Shown here: positions 16,716-25,497 of the stretch, piece after piece
Layout: the number at the start of each line of letters is the position of its first letter
How positions within the stretch are numbered: position 1 is the stretch's first letter
Source of the DNA: Exilispira sp.
Lineage (GTDB): Bacteria > Spirochaetota > JAAYUW01
Reading direction: 5' to 3'
Assembly: GCA_012517545.1 (NCBI GenBank)
Contig: JAAYUW010000044.1
Location: 1-34,218, forward strand
Length of the DNA stretch: 34,218 bases
The notes under the pieces: generated by a model
Told to the model about the DNA's origin: nothing
What the model saw: only the letters and a program-made list of their open reading frames with translations
Database searches by the model: none
Program-made: the position numbers and the translations under genes

Positions 16716-17651
16716 ATGGCTAAAAATGTATTGAAAGAATATGAGGTTAAACCTTTAGAGAAAAAATATATTATTCCTCCTCCTAAAATTAAGTCAAAAG
16801 AAACAATAATCGAGACTAAAGAAGGGGAAGAAGTAGTATCATCAACCTGGAAAGGCCCATCAGTTGAAGAAGTCAAAAAAGAGATTGATTCTCTCAGAGA
16901 GCAGTGGAAAATTGAATTTGAAAATATGAAGCAAAAAGCTGAAGCTGAAGCTAAGGAGATAATAGAAAAAGCAGAAGATCTTGCCTTTGCAAAGATTAAA
17001 GAATCTAAGGCTCAAGCAAATATTGAGATTGATAAAGTCAAGGCTGAAGCGGAGCATATTATCGATAATGCAAAAGCTGAAGCAGAACAGATTATTAACG
17101 AGGCAATGAAAAAGAGTAACGAAATAATTGAGGAGAATAAAAAGCAAGGCTTTGATCAGGGTTATAAAGAAGGATATGAGAAGGGGAATGAGGAAGTTAC
17201 CAGGTTAATTGAAAGAATGCATAAGATTATTTCCGAGATTATTGCGAAAAGAACTGAAATAATTGAAGGAACAGAATATCAAATAGTTTCAATAGTTCTT
17301 TTGATTGTCAAAAAGATAATAAAAATAATCACCGAAAATCAAAAAACTGTCATAATTAACAATGTTGTTGAAGCATTAAAAAAAGTTAAAGGTTCTAAAA
17401 ATGTTATCATCCGTGTTAATCTTGATGACATAGCTATGGCTACAAAACACAAGGAAGATTTTATAAAGATGATTGAAGGACTCGAAGGCATACAATTTCT
17501 TGAAGATTCTTCAATTGAACGAGGTGGGTGTATAATTGAAACCGATTTTGGAGAGATAGATGCCAGGATTTCTTTGCAGCTTAAAGAGATAGAGGATAAG
17601 ATACTCGAACTTATGCCTATTAAAAAGAGAATGATAGAGGAGTCTAAATAG
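16716..17651 (+). CDS. fliH: Flagellar export apparatus protein FliH
   Basis: FliH is the ATPase regulator/stator of the flagellar type III export system, binding FliI. The 311 residues start with a divergent, Pro/Lys-rich segment and then a long charged coiled coil (about 55-150) with repeating KAEAE units. Next comes the glycine-spaced GFDQGYKEGYEKG motif (about 146-158), which is typical of FliH. The C-terminal globular V/A-ATPase E-subunit-like domain includes EDSSIERGGCIIETDFGEIDA. It directly abuts fliI: the TAG stop (17649-17651) is followed at once by the fliI ATG, so translation is probably coupled. Confidence 0.93.
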   Translation: MAKNVLKEYEVKPLEKKYIIPPPKIKSKETIIETKEGEEVVSSTWKGPSVEEVKKEIDSLREQWKIEFENMKQKAEAEAKEIIEKAEDLAFAKIKESKAQANIEIDKVKAEAEHIIDNAKAEAEQIINEAMKKSNEIIEENKKQGFDQGYKEGYEKGNEEVTRLIERMHKIISEIIAKRTEIIEGTEYQIVSIVLLIVKKIIKIITENQKTVIINNVVEALKKVKGSKNVIIRVNLDDIAMATKHKEDFIKMIEGLEGIQFLEDSSIERGGCIIETDFGEIDARISLQLKEIEDKILELMPIKKRMIEESK

Positions 17652-19007
17652 ATGAGTGTCTATGATAAGTATGAAAAAACAATCGAAGCCATAGATCCTA
17701 TAAAATATAGAGGCAAAGTCAAAGAGGTTATTGGATTTTTAATAAAAGGTAAAGGACCACACGCACAGATTGGAGAGATATGTAAAATATTTAAAGATAA
17801 AGAAAATCCAGATGATCTTAGCGATTATATAAAAGTCGAGGTCGTTGGATTTAATGAAAGAGAGATGATGCTTATGCCTCTTTCTGAAATGGTTGGTGTT
17901 GAACCAAATCAAGTTATTATTGCCACTGGAGAACCACTATCTATACCTGTATCAGATAGATTACTTGGAAGAGTCCTTAATGGAATGGGTGAACCCATAG
18001 ATACGAAAGGAGAGATCTATTCTTCAGTTAGATATCCGATCTTTAATAATGCCCCATCTTCTTTATCAAGAAGAAGAATAACAGAGAGACTTTCAGTTGG
18101 CATAAAAGCAATAGATATACCTCTAACACTTGGAAAAGGGCAAAGAATTGGTATATTTTCAGGTTCAGGTGTTGGAAAATCTACTTTGCTTGGTATGATA
18201 GCTCACTATACAGAAGCGGATGTCAATGTTATATGCTTGATAGGGGAAAGAGGGAGAGAAGTTAAAGAGTTTATAGAAGATATTTTACAGGAAGATGGCT
18301 TAAAAAGATCTGTTGTTGTTGTTGCTACCTCAGATGCTTCTCCTTTAGAGAGAGTTCGTTCAATATATGTTGCTCAAACTATCGCTGAGTACTTCAGAGA
18401 TGAAGGAAAGGATGTCCTACTGATGGTCGATAGTATGACAAGATTTGCATGGGCTCAAAGAGAAATAGGTCTTTCAATAGGTGAACCACCTGCTACTAGA
18501 GGTTATCCAACATCTGTATTCACTCTTCTTCCTAAGATATTTGAAAGAGCGGGATGTTCCGATAAGGGGAGTATTACTGGTATTTATACAGTTCTTGTTG
18601 AAGGTGATGATGTAAACGAACCTATTTCAGACACTGTAAGAGGTGTTCTGGATGGACATATCATTCTTAGTCGAAGTATCGCCGAAAAGGGTCAATACCC
18701 TTCAATAGATATACTAAAGTCTATATCAAGGCTGTATTCCAATATTGCCAGTAAAGAACAAAAAGAGCTTGTTAAAAAGTTAAGAAATATTATCGCAACA
18801 TACACGGAAAATGAAGATCTTATTTCAATTGGGGCTTATTCCAGAGGAACAAATCCAGATATAGATTATGCAATAGATAACATAAAGGCAATACAGAGTT
18901 TTCTTTCTCAGGAAGTTAGTGAAGGTTATAGTTTTGAGGAAAGTATGAGGCTTCTTTCACAGATATTTGAATCCAGAACTTCTGAAGAAGAACCTGGTTA
19001 TATGTAA
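17652..19007 (+). CDS. fliI: Flagellum-specific ATP synthase/export ATPase FliI
   Basis: FliI is the hexameric ATPase of the flagellar protein export gate. The 451-residue protein is an F1-beta-like ATPase with Walker A GSGVGKST (residues 171-178), the GERGREV motif (198-204), Walker B LLMVD (256-260) and the following SMTRFAWAQREIGLSIGEPP signature. The C-terminal helical domain is complete. There is no intergenic space with fliH. A 174-base AT-rich spacer without a visible feature separates it from fliJ. Confidence 0.97.
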   Translation: MSVYDKYEKTIEAIDPIKYRGKVKEVIGFLIKGKGPHAQIGEICKIFKDKENPDDLSDYIKVEVVGFNEREMMLMPLSEMVGVEPNQVIIATGEPLSIPVSDRLLGRVLNGMGEPIDTKGEIYSSVRYPIFNNAPSSLSRRRITERLSVGIKAIDIPLTLGKGQRIGIFSGSGVGKSTLLGMIAHYTEADVNVICLIGERGREVKEFIEDILQEDGLKRSVVVVATSDASPLERVRSIYVAQTIAEYFRDEGKDVLLMVDSMTRFAWAQREIGLSIGEPPATRGYPTSVFTLLPKIFERAGCSDKGSITGIYTVLVEGDDVNEPISDTVRGVLDGHIILSRSIAEKGQYPSIDILKSISRLYSNIASKEQKELVKKLRNIIATYTENEDLISIGAYSRGTNPDIDYAIDNIKAIQSFLSQEVSEGYSFEESMRLLSQIFESRTSEEEPGYM

Positions 19008-19181
19008 AGAAATATTGTTTACACTTTAGATTTTTTTATATTTTTTATATTAAAACATCGATTAGATTTAATTTTAAACCCTTTACATACAACAATTATC
19101 TCATTAGAATTATTTTTTAATCTTTATATTGTGCTTATTTTTTATAATAAATGATCTTTCTATTTTTTATTAGAGGTCAGA

Positions 19182-19613
19182 ATGAGAGCTTTTTCTTTTA
19201 GATACGAAAAATTGCTTCATATGAAATCGTTTATTAGAAGGCAAAGGGAGATAGAATTTAGTGAAATTGCTTCGTTAATCGAAAATATGAAGAGTAAAAT
19301 AAGAGATTATACAGATTTTCTTTTAAATCCACCAGAGATAAAAGATCCAGGTCTGGAATTAAACTATAGAAAATATTTTGATGCAATTGCTGCTGAAATA
19401 AAATACCTTGAAAATAGAATAGATGAGCTTACCCCTGAGTATAATAGAAGAAAAGCAATATACATAGAAGCCAGGAAAGAAGAAAAAGTTATGCAAAAAC
19501 TTAAAGAAAAAAGATATCAAAAATATTATAAGGAATCTTTAGTAGAAGAATCAAAAATGTTTGATGAAGTTGGAACTACAGAGTTTTATAATAAAAAATT
19601 TAAAATACATTAA
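19182..19613 (+). CDS. fliJ: Flagellar export chaperone FliJ
   Basis: FliJ is a small coiled-coil component that links FliI to the export gate and escorts substrates. The 143-residue product opens with the FliJ pattern FSFRYEKLLHMKSFIRRQRE and is almost wholly charged alpha-helical (two antiparallel coiled-coil arms), with a short break at DFLLNPPEIKDPG (about 46-58). AGAGGTCAGA precedes ATG 19182. It corresponds by position to flbA of Borrelia. Confidence 0.88.
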   Translation: MRAFSFRYEKLLHMKSFIRRQREIEFSEIASLIENMKSKIRDYTDFLLNPPEIKDPGLELNYRKYFDAIAAEIKYLENRIDELTPEYNRRKAIYIEARKEEKVMQKLKEKRYQKYYKESLVEESKMFDEVGTTEFYNKKFKIH

Positions 19614-19637
19614 ATATAAAATTTATAGGTGGTCAAA

Positions 19638-20258
19638 ATGCAGGCTAAACATAGCCTAACAGTGATGTTTTTGTTAATATTTTTGATAATACTTATTATT
19701 TCAGTTGTTTACTGGTTCAACTATCTTGGCCTACTTAATCTTCCAAGGGCTCTTAGCAAAATTGTATCGAAAGTTCCTCTTATATCTTACGGTAAAGATA
19801 TCACTGACCCCTTTCTTTTAGAGAAAGAATATTATTCAAAGTTAAGATTATCTTATGATTCTATGTTTACTCAGTTGAATCAATATGAAAATGAACTCAA
19901 AGCAAAAGATGAACAGATAAAAGAAAAAGAGAAGATTCTTTCTGAATCAGAACTTTCTTTTAAACAAAAAGAAGAAAATATTTATCGAAAATTAAAAGAG
20001 TACGAAGATTATAAAGAGAATATCAAAAAAGAAGCTATTCAATTTATAAACATGCCACCAGAACAGGCAGTAAAGGTTTTGAATAGTATGGATATTCTCA
20101 AAGTTGTAGATATTCTTCGTGCCATGGATGAATACTTTGCCCAGATCGGTGAAAGTTCATTGGTGCCTTATCTTGTGAGTTTGATGCCACCTGATCGAGC
20201 AGCAAAGATTAGTGAATACAAGGTAGAAGGAGCTACAACTTATAGTCCAGCGCCATAA
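19638..20258 (+). CDS. flbB: FlbB/MotE-like membrane-anchored coiled-coil protein (periplasmic flagellar collar-type)
   Basis: ATG 19638 is chosen because AGGTGG (19627-19632) precedes it; an in-frame GTG at 19629 overlaps that site. The 206-residue protein has one N-terminal membrane span (about residues 8-28, TVMFLLIFLIILIISVVYW), a charged coiled coil (about 68-130) and a C-terminal MgtE-N/MotE-like helical repeat segment. That segment includes FINMPPEQAVKVLNSMD and VSLMPPDRAAKISEY, where the MPPxxA repeats are characteristic. In this position (fliJ-x-fliK) spirochaetes carry FlbB, a base component of the periplasmic flagellar collar, while other bacteria have MotE/YlxF-like proteins. The collar role is inference from position and architecture. 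Confidence 0.75.
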   Translation: MQAKHSLTVMFLLIFLIILIISVVYWFNYLGLLNLPRALSKIVSKVPLISYGKDITDPFLLEKEYYSKLRLSYDSMFTQLNQYENELKAKDEQIKEKEKILSESELSFKQKEENIYRKLKEYEDYKENIKKEAIQFINMPPEQAVKVLNSMDILKVVDILRAMDEYFAQIGESSLVPYLVSLMPPDRAAKISEYKVEGATTYSPAP

Positions 20259-20279
20259 TAGCCACAACAAGGAGGATCC

Positions 20280-21617
20280 GTGAAACTCATTCTTCCCACT
20301 ATCCCTCAAGGGATTGATGGGGGGGAAGATTCAACTCGTTTAAAAAATGTATCTAAGCTAAAAAAGGATGAAGCAAAAAAAACATTTAAAGAGTTACTTT
20401 TAGAAGACCAAAAAACTGGTGTAACTGGAAAAAAACGAGTTAAGTTTATTTACAATGAAAAAACGATGGTTAGCTCGACCATCCAGCAAGAGCTTTTGGG
20501 CTTAAGGCGCACGGAGGCAAAGAATTATCCAAGGATGGATAAAAAGACATTTGGTTTTTGTGATGCTGCTGAAAAATCTTTAAAAACTAAATCTGCAAAA
20601 TCTATATCTTCATCTGTTGTTTCAGATTTAAAGAGTAATATTGATTCAAGTTTACTTTATAATATTGATATTTCTCTTAAAGAAGCTGATAGTCAAATGC
20701 TTTTAAGTAAGGCTCGGGGAGAAATAAACAAATCTACTGATCTGAATGAAAAAAAGAAATTTTTCATAAGTGAAAAGCAGATTGATAACCCTGGATCTTT
20801 ACAAAATGTTAAAGATCTAAAATCAGCAGGAAAGTTATCTTTAAAAAACAGTATTGAAGATGAAGAAATTTCAGGTAAACATGATTTTAGCCTTGAAAAT
20901 GACAACCTGATGGATGAATCATCACTTACAGCTCTTAAAGGAATTCAAAAAAGATCTCTGAACTTTGATCTTGCAAATTCAAAAGATTTTGAATTTTCAG
21001 GTGAAAAAACAAAAGGACTAAAGTCTGGCTTAAAAGAAATTTTTAAAAACAATTCTATTGACTCAACAAATTTTCAATCACTAATTCAGTTATATTTTAA
21101 TCAAATTGGAATCAATAACTCTTCAAGTAATAATATTTCTTCTATTCTTCTTCATATTTATTCAAACATTTCCAAATTTTACAGGGCAACAGCACAAGAT
21201 TTTTCAAATATGCTTGATTCTATAACGATTAATTCTTTTGGGAAAGGATTTTTAGTAAACATGAAGTTATATCCGGAAGATCTTGGTGAACTGGAACTTA
21301 TCTTACGTAAAGATGGGAAAGATATTTCTTTAGCTGCGACAGTACTAAATGAGGAAGCAAAACAGATTTTGATGAATGACAGTGAAAATCTATCATTTTA
21401 TTTTTCACAACAAGGATTCAATCTTACTGATTTTAATGTTGATGTTCGAAGCGATAATAATGATTCTACTGAAAATGATTTTGGAGAATTCATTAATTCA
21501 AATGACAGATTTTCATTACATGAAGATGATCATGTGGAATTTGATCCTTCATCATTTGCAGGGCAGATAAACAAGGTAAATCGAAGTATCGGGAAAATTG
21601 TCAACAAAATAATTTAA
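20280..21617 (+). CDS. fliK: Flagellar hook-length control protein FliK
   Basis: FliK measures hook length and switches export specificity. The GTG at 20280 follows AAGGAGG. The 445-residue product has a long, low-complexity Ser/Lys/Asp-rich N-terminal ruler region. The conserved FliK C-terminal domain lies at about residues 310-400, with [20 protein letters not shown] and the following [20 protein letters not shown] block. Only this C-terminal part is conserved in the family, so the assignment also leans on position (between flbB and flgD, as flbC in Borrelia). A G7 tract at codons 14-16 is a possible slippage site. Confidence 0.88.
   Translation: MKLILPTIPQGIDGGEDSTRLKNVSKLKKDEAKKTFKELLLEDQKTGVTGKKRVKFIYNEKTMVSSTIQQELLGLRRTEAKNYPRMDKKTFGFCDAAEKSLKTKSAKSISSSVVSDLKSNIDSSLLYNIDISLKEADSQMLLSKARGEINKSTDLNEKKKFFISEKQIDNPGSLQNVKDLKSAGKLSLKNSIEDEEISGKHDFSLENDNLMDESSLTALKGIQKRSLNFDLANSKDFEFSGEKTKGLKSGLKEIFKNNSIDSTNFQSLIQLYFNQIGINNSSSNNISSILLHIYSNISKFYRATAQDFSNMLDSITINSFGKGFLVNMKLYPEDLGELELILRKDGKDISLAATVLNEEAKQILMNDSENLSFYFSQQGFNLTDFNVDVRSDNNDSTENDFGEFINSNDRFSLHEDDHVEFDPSSFAGQINKVNRSIGKIVNKII
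20319..20325 (+). repeat. G7 homopolymer within the 5' coding region of fliK
   Basis: Seven consecutive G residues encode Gly14-Gly15 and the first base of Glu16 of FliK. Change by one G would shift the frame after about 15 codons. Confidence 0.6.
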
Positions 21618-21633
21618 TTTAAATGGAGATAAT

Positions 21634-22416
21634 ATGTCTGAAATAAGTCAAATAAATACCTTTCAAACAAAAGAAGACTATGCAAGAACTCAGATGCTTG
21701 TCGAATCATTCAATAAATCTTTGATGCTTGACGGTAAGGAAAGGAAACAGGAACTTGGGAAAGATGATTTTTTAAAACTTTTAATAACCCAATTGCAACA
21801 TCAGGATCCTACAAAACCTCTTGAAGATAAGGAGTTTATTGGGCAAATGGCTCAATTTTCTAGTTTAGAGCAGATGAAACAGGTAAATGATACTTTATCT
21901 CTTTTAAATCAAGGATTTTTGGTAAATCAAACACTTTCACTTTTGGGAACTGAAGTGAAAATTCAGACTCCTTATGGAGTAGATAGTGGAGTTGTAACTA
22001 ATGTTGTTTTTGAAGCAGGAATGCCTAAAGTTGAAGTTAATAATTCTTTATATCCAACATCATTTATTTACGAGATAGGGATACCTTCTATTTACCAGCA
22101 AAATGATTCATCTATCTCACCTGAAGCAGCAAAAGATGAGTCATCAGAAGATAAAGTGGAAAGTGAAGCTAGCAATAATTCCAGTAATTCTTATAGTCAA
22201 ACAGATACTACTCTTGTAAATAAAGCAAGTACAAATGAAATTGATAATAAATATCAGATAAATAATACAGGGCATGGGGAAGATAGTAAAATTAGTTACA
22301 CACTTGATGATATAAATTATCAGATAGATGGTGATATTATCGAAAATCATAATAGTCTTTCTAATAATCCAAAAACGGTAAATGACTATTATTATGATCC
22401 ATTTTATGTAAGATAA
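21634..22416 (+). CDS. flgD: Flagellar hook assembly (cap) protein FlgD
   Basis: FlgD caps the growing hook and lets FlgE subunits assemble. The conserved N-terminal block is strong: [20 protein letters not shown] then [20 protein letters not shown] (about residues 41-78). A small beta domain follows ([20 protein letters not shown], then a PKVEVNN segment). In place of the usual Tudor/FnIII-like domains, the last 100 residues are a low-complexity Ser/Asn/Asp-rich tail ending DPFYVR. The GGAGA ribosome site precedes ATG 21634, 16 bases after fliK. Confidence 0.93.
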   Translation: MSEISQINTFQTKEDYARTQMLVESFNKSLMLDGKERKQELGKDDFLKLLITQLQHQDPTKPLEDKEFIGQMAQFSSLEQMKQVNDTLSLLNQGFLVNQTLSLLGTEVKIQTPYGVDSGVVTNVVFEAGMPKVEVNNSLYPTSFIYEIGIPSIYQQNDSSISPEAAKDESSEDKVESEASNNSSNSYSQTDTTLVNKASTNEIDNKYQINNTGHGEDSKISYTLDDINYQIDGDIIENHNSLSNNPKTVNDYYYDPFYVR

Positions 22417-22420
22417 TTGG

Positions 22421-22530
22421 TTCTTTGCAACAAGGCTTGGGTAAATAAATAGAAAAATTGACTCTTTGCTTCTTTATAGGACTTTGGCTTGCAAAGAAAA
22501 TTGTGGGTAAATGTAGAAAAAAGAATTATT
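22421..22530. repeat. Inverted and direct repeats between flgD and flgE
   Basis: TTCTTTGCAA (22421-22430) is perfectly inverted by TTGCAAAGAA (22489-22498). A direct repeat of GGGTAAAT-n-TAGAAAAA also occurs, at about 22438-22457 and 22503-22521. The 197-base spacer has no gene. It may shape or regulate the flgD-flgE message. Confidence 0.45.
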
Positions 22531-22613
22531 AACCAGAAATAGGCGAAGGGTATGAGAATTTAAGATAAGTTAATAGAGGTTTTTAATAATAATAAAATTA
22601 TAAGGAGATAATT

Positions 22614-23996
22614 ATGATGCGATGTCTTTATTCAGGAGTTTCTGGACTTCAAAATCATCAGGTCAGGATGGATGTTATAGGTAATAACGTATCAAATGTT
22701 AATACATACGGTTTTAAAAAGAATAGAGTGAGCTTTCAGGATTTATTATATCAGAATATGTCTGGTGCAGCAGCTCCTACAGTTGAAGTAGGTGGTATAA
22801 ATCCAAAACAGATAGGTCTTGGTATGTCCATAGCTCAGATAGGAACTATCTTTACACAGGGTGCATTGCAAACAACAGGAAGGAATCTTGATCTTGCTAT
22901 AACTGGAGAAGGATTTTTCATTGAAAAAAAAGGTGAAAATGTTTTCTATTCAAGAACCGGTGTCTTTGGCATAGATAAAGATGGAGTTCTGGTAAATCCT
23001 TCAAATGGATTCAGGATTCAAGGTTGGAACTCTGAATTTGTCAATGGAAAATATATTATAAATACTGCTAATCCAATAGGCGATATAACTATTCCTATTG
23101 GAGGAAAATCTCCAGCTAAAGCTACTTCAAGGGTAGATTATAAATCAAATCTAAATTCAGAAACGGCAGCACTGCCTGAGGGAAGAGAGCCAACAGAAGA
23201 GGAAATAGCTGCCAGTGTTCATAAAACGACTATCGATATTTTTGATAGCAAAGGTAATAAGCACCAGCTGCAACTTTCATTTACAAGAATTCCAGGAACT
23301 GTAAACCAGTGGACCTGCACAGCAACAATGCTGGATCTCCCGGATGTCCAGATACAGCTTGATATTCCCGGGAACAACATCAACGATTCTAACTCCATTT
23401 TACTGCAATTTAACAATGAGGGAGCCATTTTATCAACCTCAGATAATCCTGCAAATCCTGGTGCTCCGTCTGATATTATAAATGTTGGAAATCTTATAGC
23501 TAATGCTAGTTTTGTTCTACCTGATGGTCAGCAACAGAATATACAATTAAATTTAGGAACCAGTGGGCAATATGATGGTATTACTCAGTTTGCTTCTCCA
23601 ACTACAACTAAAGCAATAGATCAGGATGGATATACCATGGGTTACCTTGAGACATTTGTCATAGATAATCAGGGTGTTGTCACAGGTATTTATTCAAATG
23701 GAGAGAAGATAGCTCTGGGTCAGGTAGCTCTTGCTACATTTACTAATCCTGAAGGACTTCAGAAGGTAGGAGACAATAATTTTGTTCAAACTATTAACTC
23801 AGGGATGGCAAATGTCTCGGCTGCAAATACAGCAGGTAAGGGAGCTCTTGTTGCTGGCGCTCTTGAGATGAGCAATGTTGATCTTTCCGAAGAATTTACC
23901 GATATGATAGTCACTCAAAGGGGTTTTGAAGCAAATTCAAAGACTATACAAACTGCTGATCAGATGCTCCAGGTGATAATGGGTCTGAAAAGGTAA
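22614..23996 (+). CDS. flgE: Flagellar hook protein FlgE, with Ser at the spirochaetal crosslinking Cys position
   Basis: FlgE polymerises into the flagellar hook. The 460-residue protein has the N-terminal signature SGVSGLQNHQVRMDVIGNNV (residues 7-26), the hook D1 motif RNLDLAITGEGFF, and the C-terminal helix LSEEFTDMIVTQRGFEANSK and following residues. AAGGAGATAATT precedes ATG 22614. By recalled numbering of Treponema denticola FlgE, residues Lys165 and Cys178 form the lysinoalanine crosslink that stabilises spirochaetal hooks. Here Lys165 (codon 23106-23108) and Asn179 are kept, but residue 178 is Ser (TCA, 23145-23147). The only other cysteines are Cys4 and Cys234. Confidence 0.97.
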   Translation: MMRCLYSGVSGLQNHQVRMDVIGNNVSNVNTYGFKKNRVSFQDLLYQNMSGAAAPTVEVGGINPKQIGLGMSIAQIGTIFTQGALQTTGRNLDLAITGEGFFIEKKGENVFYSRTGVFGIDKDGVLVNPSNGFRIQGWNSEFVNGKYIINTANPIGDITIPIGGKSPAKATSRVDYKSNLNSETAALPEGREPTEEEIAASVHKTTIDIFDSKGNKHQLQLSFTRIPGTVNQWTCTATMLDLPDVQIQLDIPGNNINDSNSILLQFNNEGAILSTSDNPANPGAPSDIINVGNLIANASFVLPDGQQQNIQLNLGTSGQYDGITQFASPTTTKAIDQDGYTMGYLETFVIDNQGVVTGIYSNGEKIALGQVALATFTNPEGLQKVGDNNFVQTINSGMANVSAANTAGKGALVAGALEMSNVDLSEEFTDMIVTQRGFEANSKTIQTADQMLQVIMGLKR

Positions 23997-24125
23997 TATT
24001 GCACTTATTTATAAGACTATTGTAATATTATTTTTTTGATGTAAACAAAGCTATATAGAAAATGAATATTTATACTTTCTTTAATATTTACAGCAAAAGA
24101 AGGATTGATGTTAAAAGAGGAAAGA

Positions 24126-24323
24126 ATGATTAAATTGACCAGAATTAATGGAAAAGAGTTTTATCTAAACCCTCATATAATAGAATATATTGAGTCTGTT
24201 CCAGACACTTTAATATCACTTCTCGATGGTACGACAATCTATGTTAAAGAAAGACCAGAACAGGTTATTGATAGAATAATTGAGTATAGAAAGAAAATAG
24301 GGATTTTTAAGAGTGAACTGTAA
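24126..24323 (+). CDS. flbD: FlbD-family small flagellar protein
   Basis: The 65-residue product starts at ATG 24126 behind AAGAGG (24115-24120); an in-frame ATG at 24105 is less likely because the family begins MIKLTRINGKEFYLNP. The rest follows the family (IEYIESVPDTLISLLDGTT, KERPEQVIDRIIEYRKKI). FlbD proteins of this type sit between flgE and motA in spirochaetes, clostridia and bacilli. Their function is not well defined; the name is shared with, but unrelated to, the Caulobacter regulator FlbD. Confidence 0.9.
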   Translation: MIKLTRINGKEFYLNPHIIEYIESVPDTLISLLDGTTIYVKERPEQVIDRIIEYRKKIGIFKSEL

Positions 24324-24350
24324 TATTATTTTTAATTTTGGGGGAAGAAT

Positions 24351-25142
24351 ATGCTTGATCTAGCATCTGTTATTGGTGTAATTACTGGAGTTGTAATGGT
24401 AGTTTTTGGTATTGTAACAGCTGGTGGAGGTGTTGGTGCACTGAGTATGTTTTTTGATCTCCCTTCTGTTTTTATAACATTCGGTGGTGGTCTTGCTTGT
24501 GCATTGACAAGTGTTCCTCTATCCCGTTTTTTATCAATGCCAAAATATGCAAAATTTGTTTTCACAGCTCCTGTTTATGATCCAAGTTCAATAATAAAAA
24601 TGCTGATAACTTTTTCTGAGAAAGCGAGAAGAGAAGGGATACTTGCACTTGAAGATGATATAGCTGAGCTTACAGATCCTTTTATGAAGAAGGGTATTCA
24701 ACTAGTAGTTGATGGAACTGAACCAGAAAAGATCAAGAATGTTTTACAAATAGAGATGGATAAGATTCTTGATAGACATGGTCAAAATCAACTTGTTTTC
24801 GATAAGCTTGATAGTTTTTTCCCTGCTTTTGGTATGATAGGAACACTTATAGGGCTTGTCTTGATGTTAACACAGCTTTCTAACAAAGAGGCTCTTGGTC
24901 AATCGCTTTCAACAGCATTAGTAACTACCTTCTATGGAACAATTGGAGCAAACATTATAGCTCATCCCTTTAAGACAAAACTTGAAGATAGAGATTCACA
25001 GGAAATGCTTATTAAAGATATAATGCTTGAAGGTATTATGTCTATACAGGCTGGTGAAAACCCCAGAATTTTAAAAGACAAATTGATATCTTTTCTTGCT
25101 CCATCAATGAGAGAAGCAATAAATAGGGAGATGGGAGATTAA
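24351..25142 (+). CDS. motA: Flagellar motor stator protein MotA
   Basis: MotA is the ring subunit of the proton-driven stator. The 263-residue protein has four membrane spans, a cytoplasmic loop with the FliG-interacting charged region (FSEKARREGILALEDDIAEL, about residues 82-101) and the conserved span-3 start AFGMIGTLIGLVLMLTQL (about 161-178). The fourth span is ALVTTFYGTIGANIIAHP. A GGGGGAAG ribosome site precedes ATG 24351. It is 27 bases after flbD. A 355-base gap, unusual for this pair, separates it from motB. Confidence 0.97.
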   Translation: MLDLASVIGVITGVVMVVFGIVTAGGGVGALSMFFDLPSVFITFGGGLACALTSVPLSRFLSMPKYAKFVFTAPVYDPSSIIKMLITFSEKARREGILALEDDIAELTDPFMKKGIQLVVDGTEPEKIKNVLQIEMDKILDRHGQNQLVFDKLDSFFPAFGMIGTLIGLVLMLTQLSNKEALGQSLSTALVTTFYGTIGANIIAHPFKTKLEDRDSQEMLIKDIMLEGIMSIQAGENPRILKDKLISFLAPSMREAINREMGD

Positions 25143-25497
25143 TATGTCTTTTTGCATTTCCAAAAGGTAAAGATGAATTTTATTTTATTGTACTTTCGTT
25201 AATGTATGCTTTTTATCATTATAAAGAATAGATTTAGAGCTAATGTGTTAACTTTCGTTTATCGGACAAATGAGCGTTTAAAAAAAAAGAAATGTACAAA
25301 TTCTGAAAGAAGTATTAAAAATATATAGTTACTATTTGTTTTTATTCTTAGCTTTTTTCTTTATATTGTTTAACCGCAAAAAAGAAGTTAATAATAGAGA
25401 AGCACAAATTTGTCCAGTAAACTATTTTTATTTTTTATTGAATTTAAATCAAATTTCAATGCTTATTTAGTAATTTTAACTTTTGTTAGGAAGATTA
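25143..25497. other. Gene-free spacer between motA and motB
   Basis: This AT-rich stretch of about 355 bases has no credible reading frame, RNA gene or repeat copy. T-rich tracts near 25340-25370 and 25425-25445 could include a promoter for motB, but I see no clear -35/-10 pair. Confidence 0.6.

Noticed and set aside
16860-17147. 95-codon minus-strand frame rich in Phe/Leu, membrane-like
   Set aside because: It is the complement of the FliH coiled-coil Lys/Glu repeats, which always yields Phe/Leu-rich shadows.
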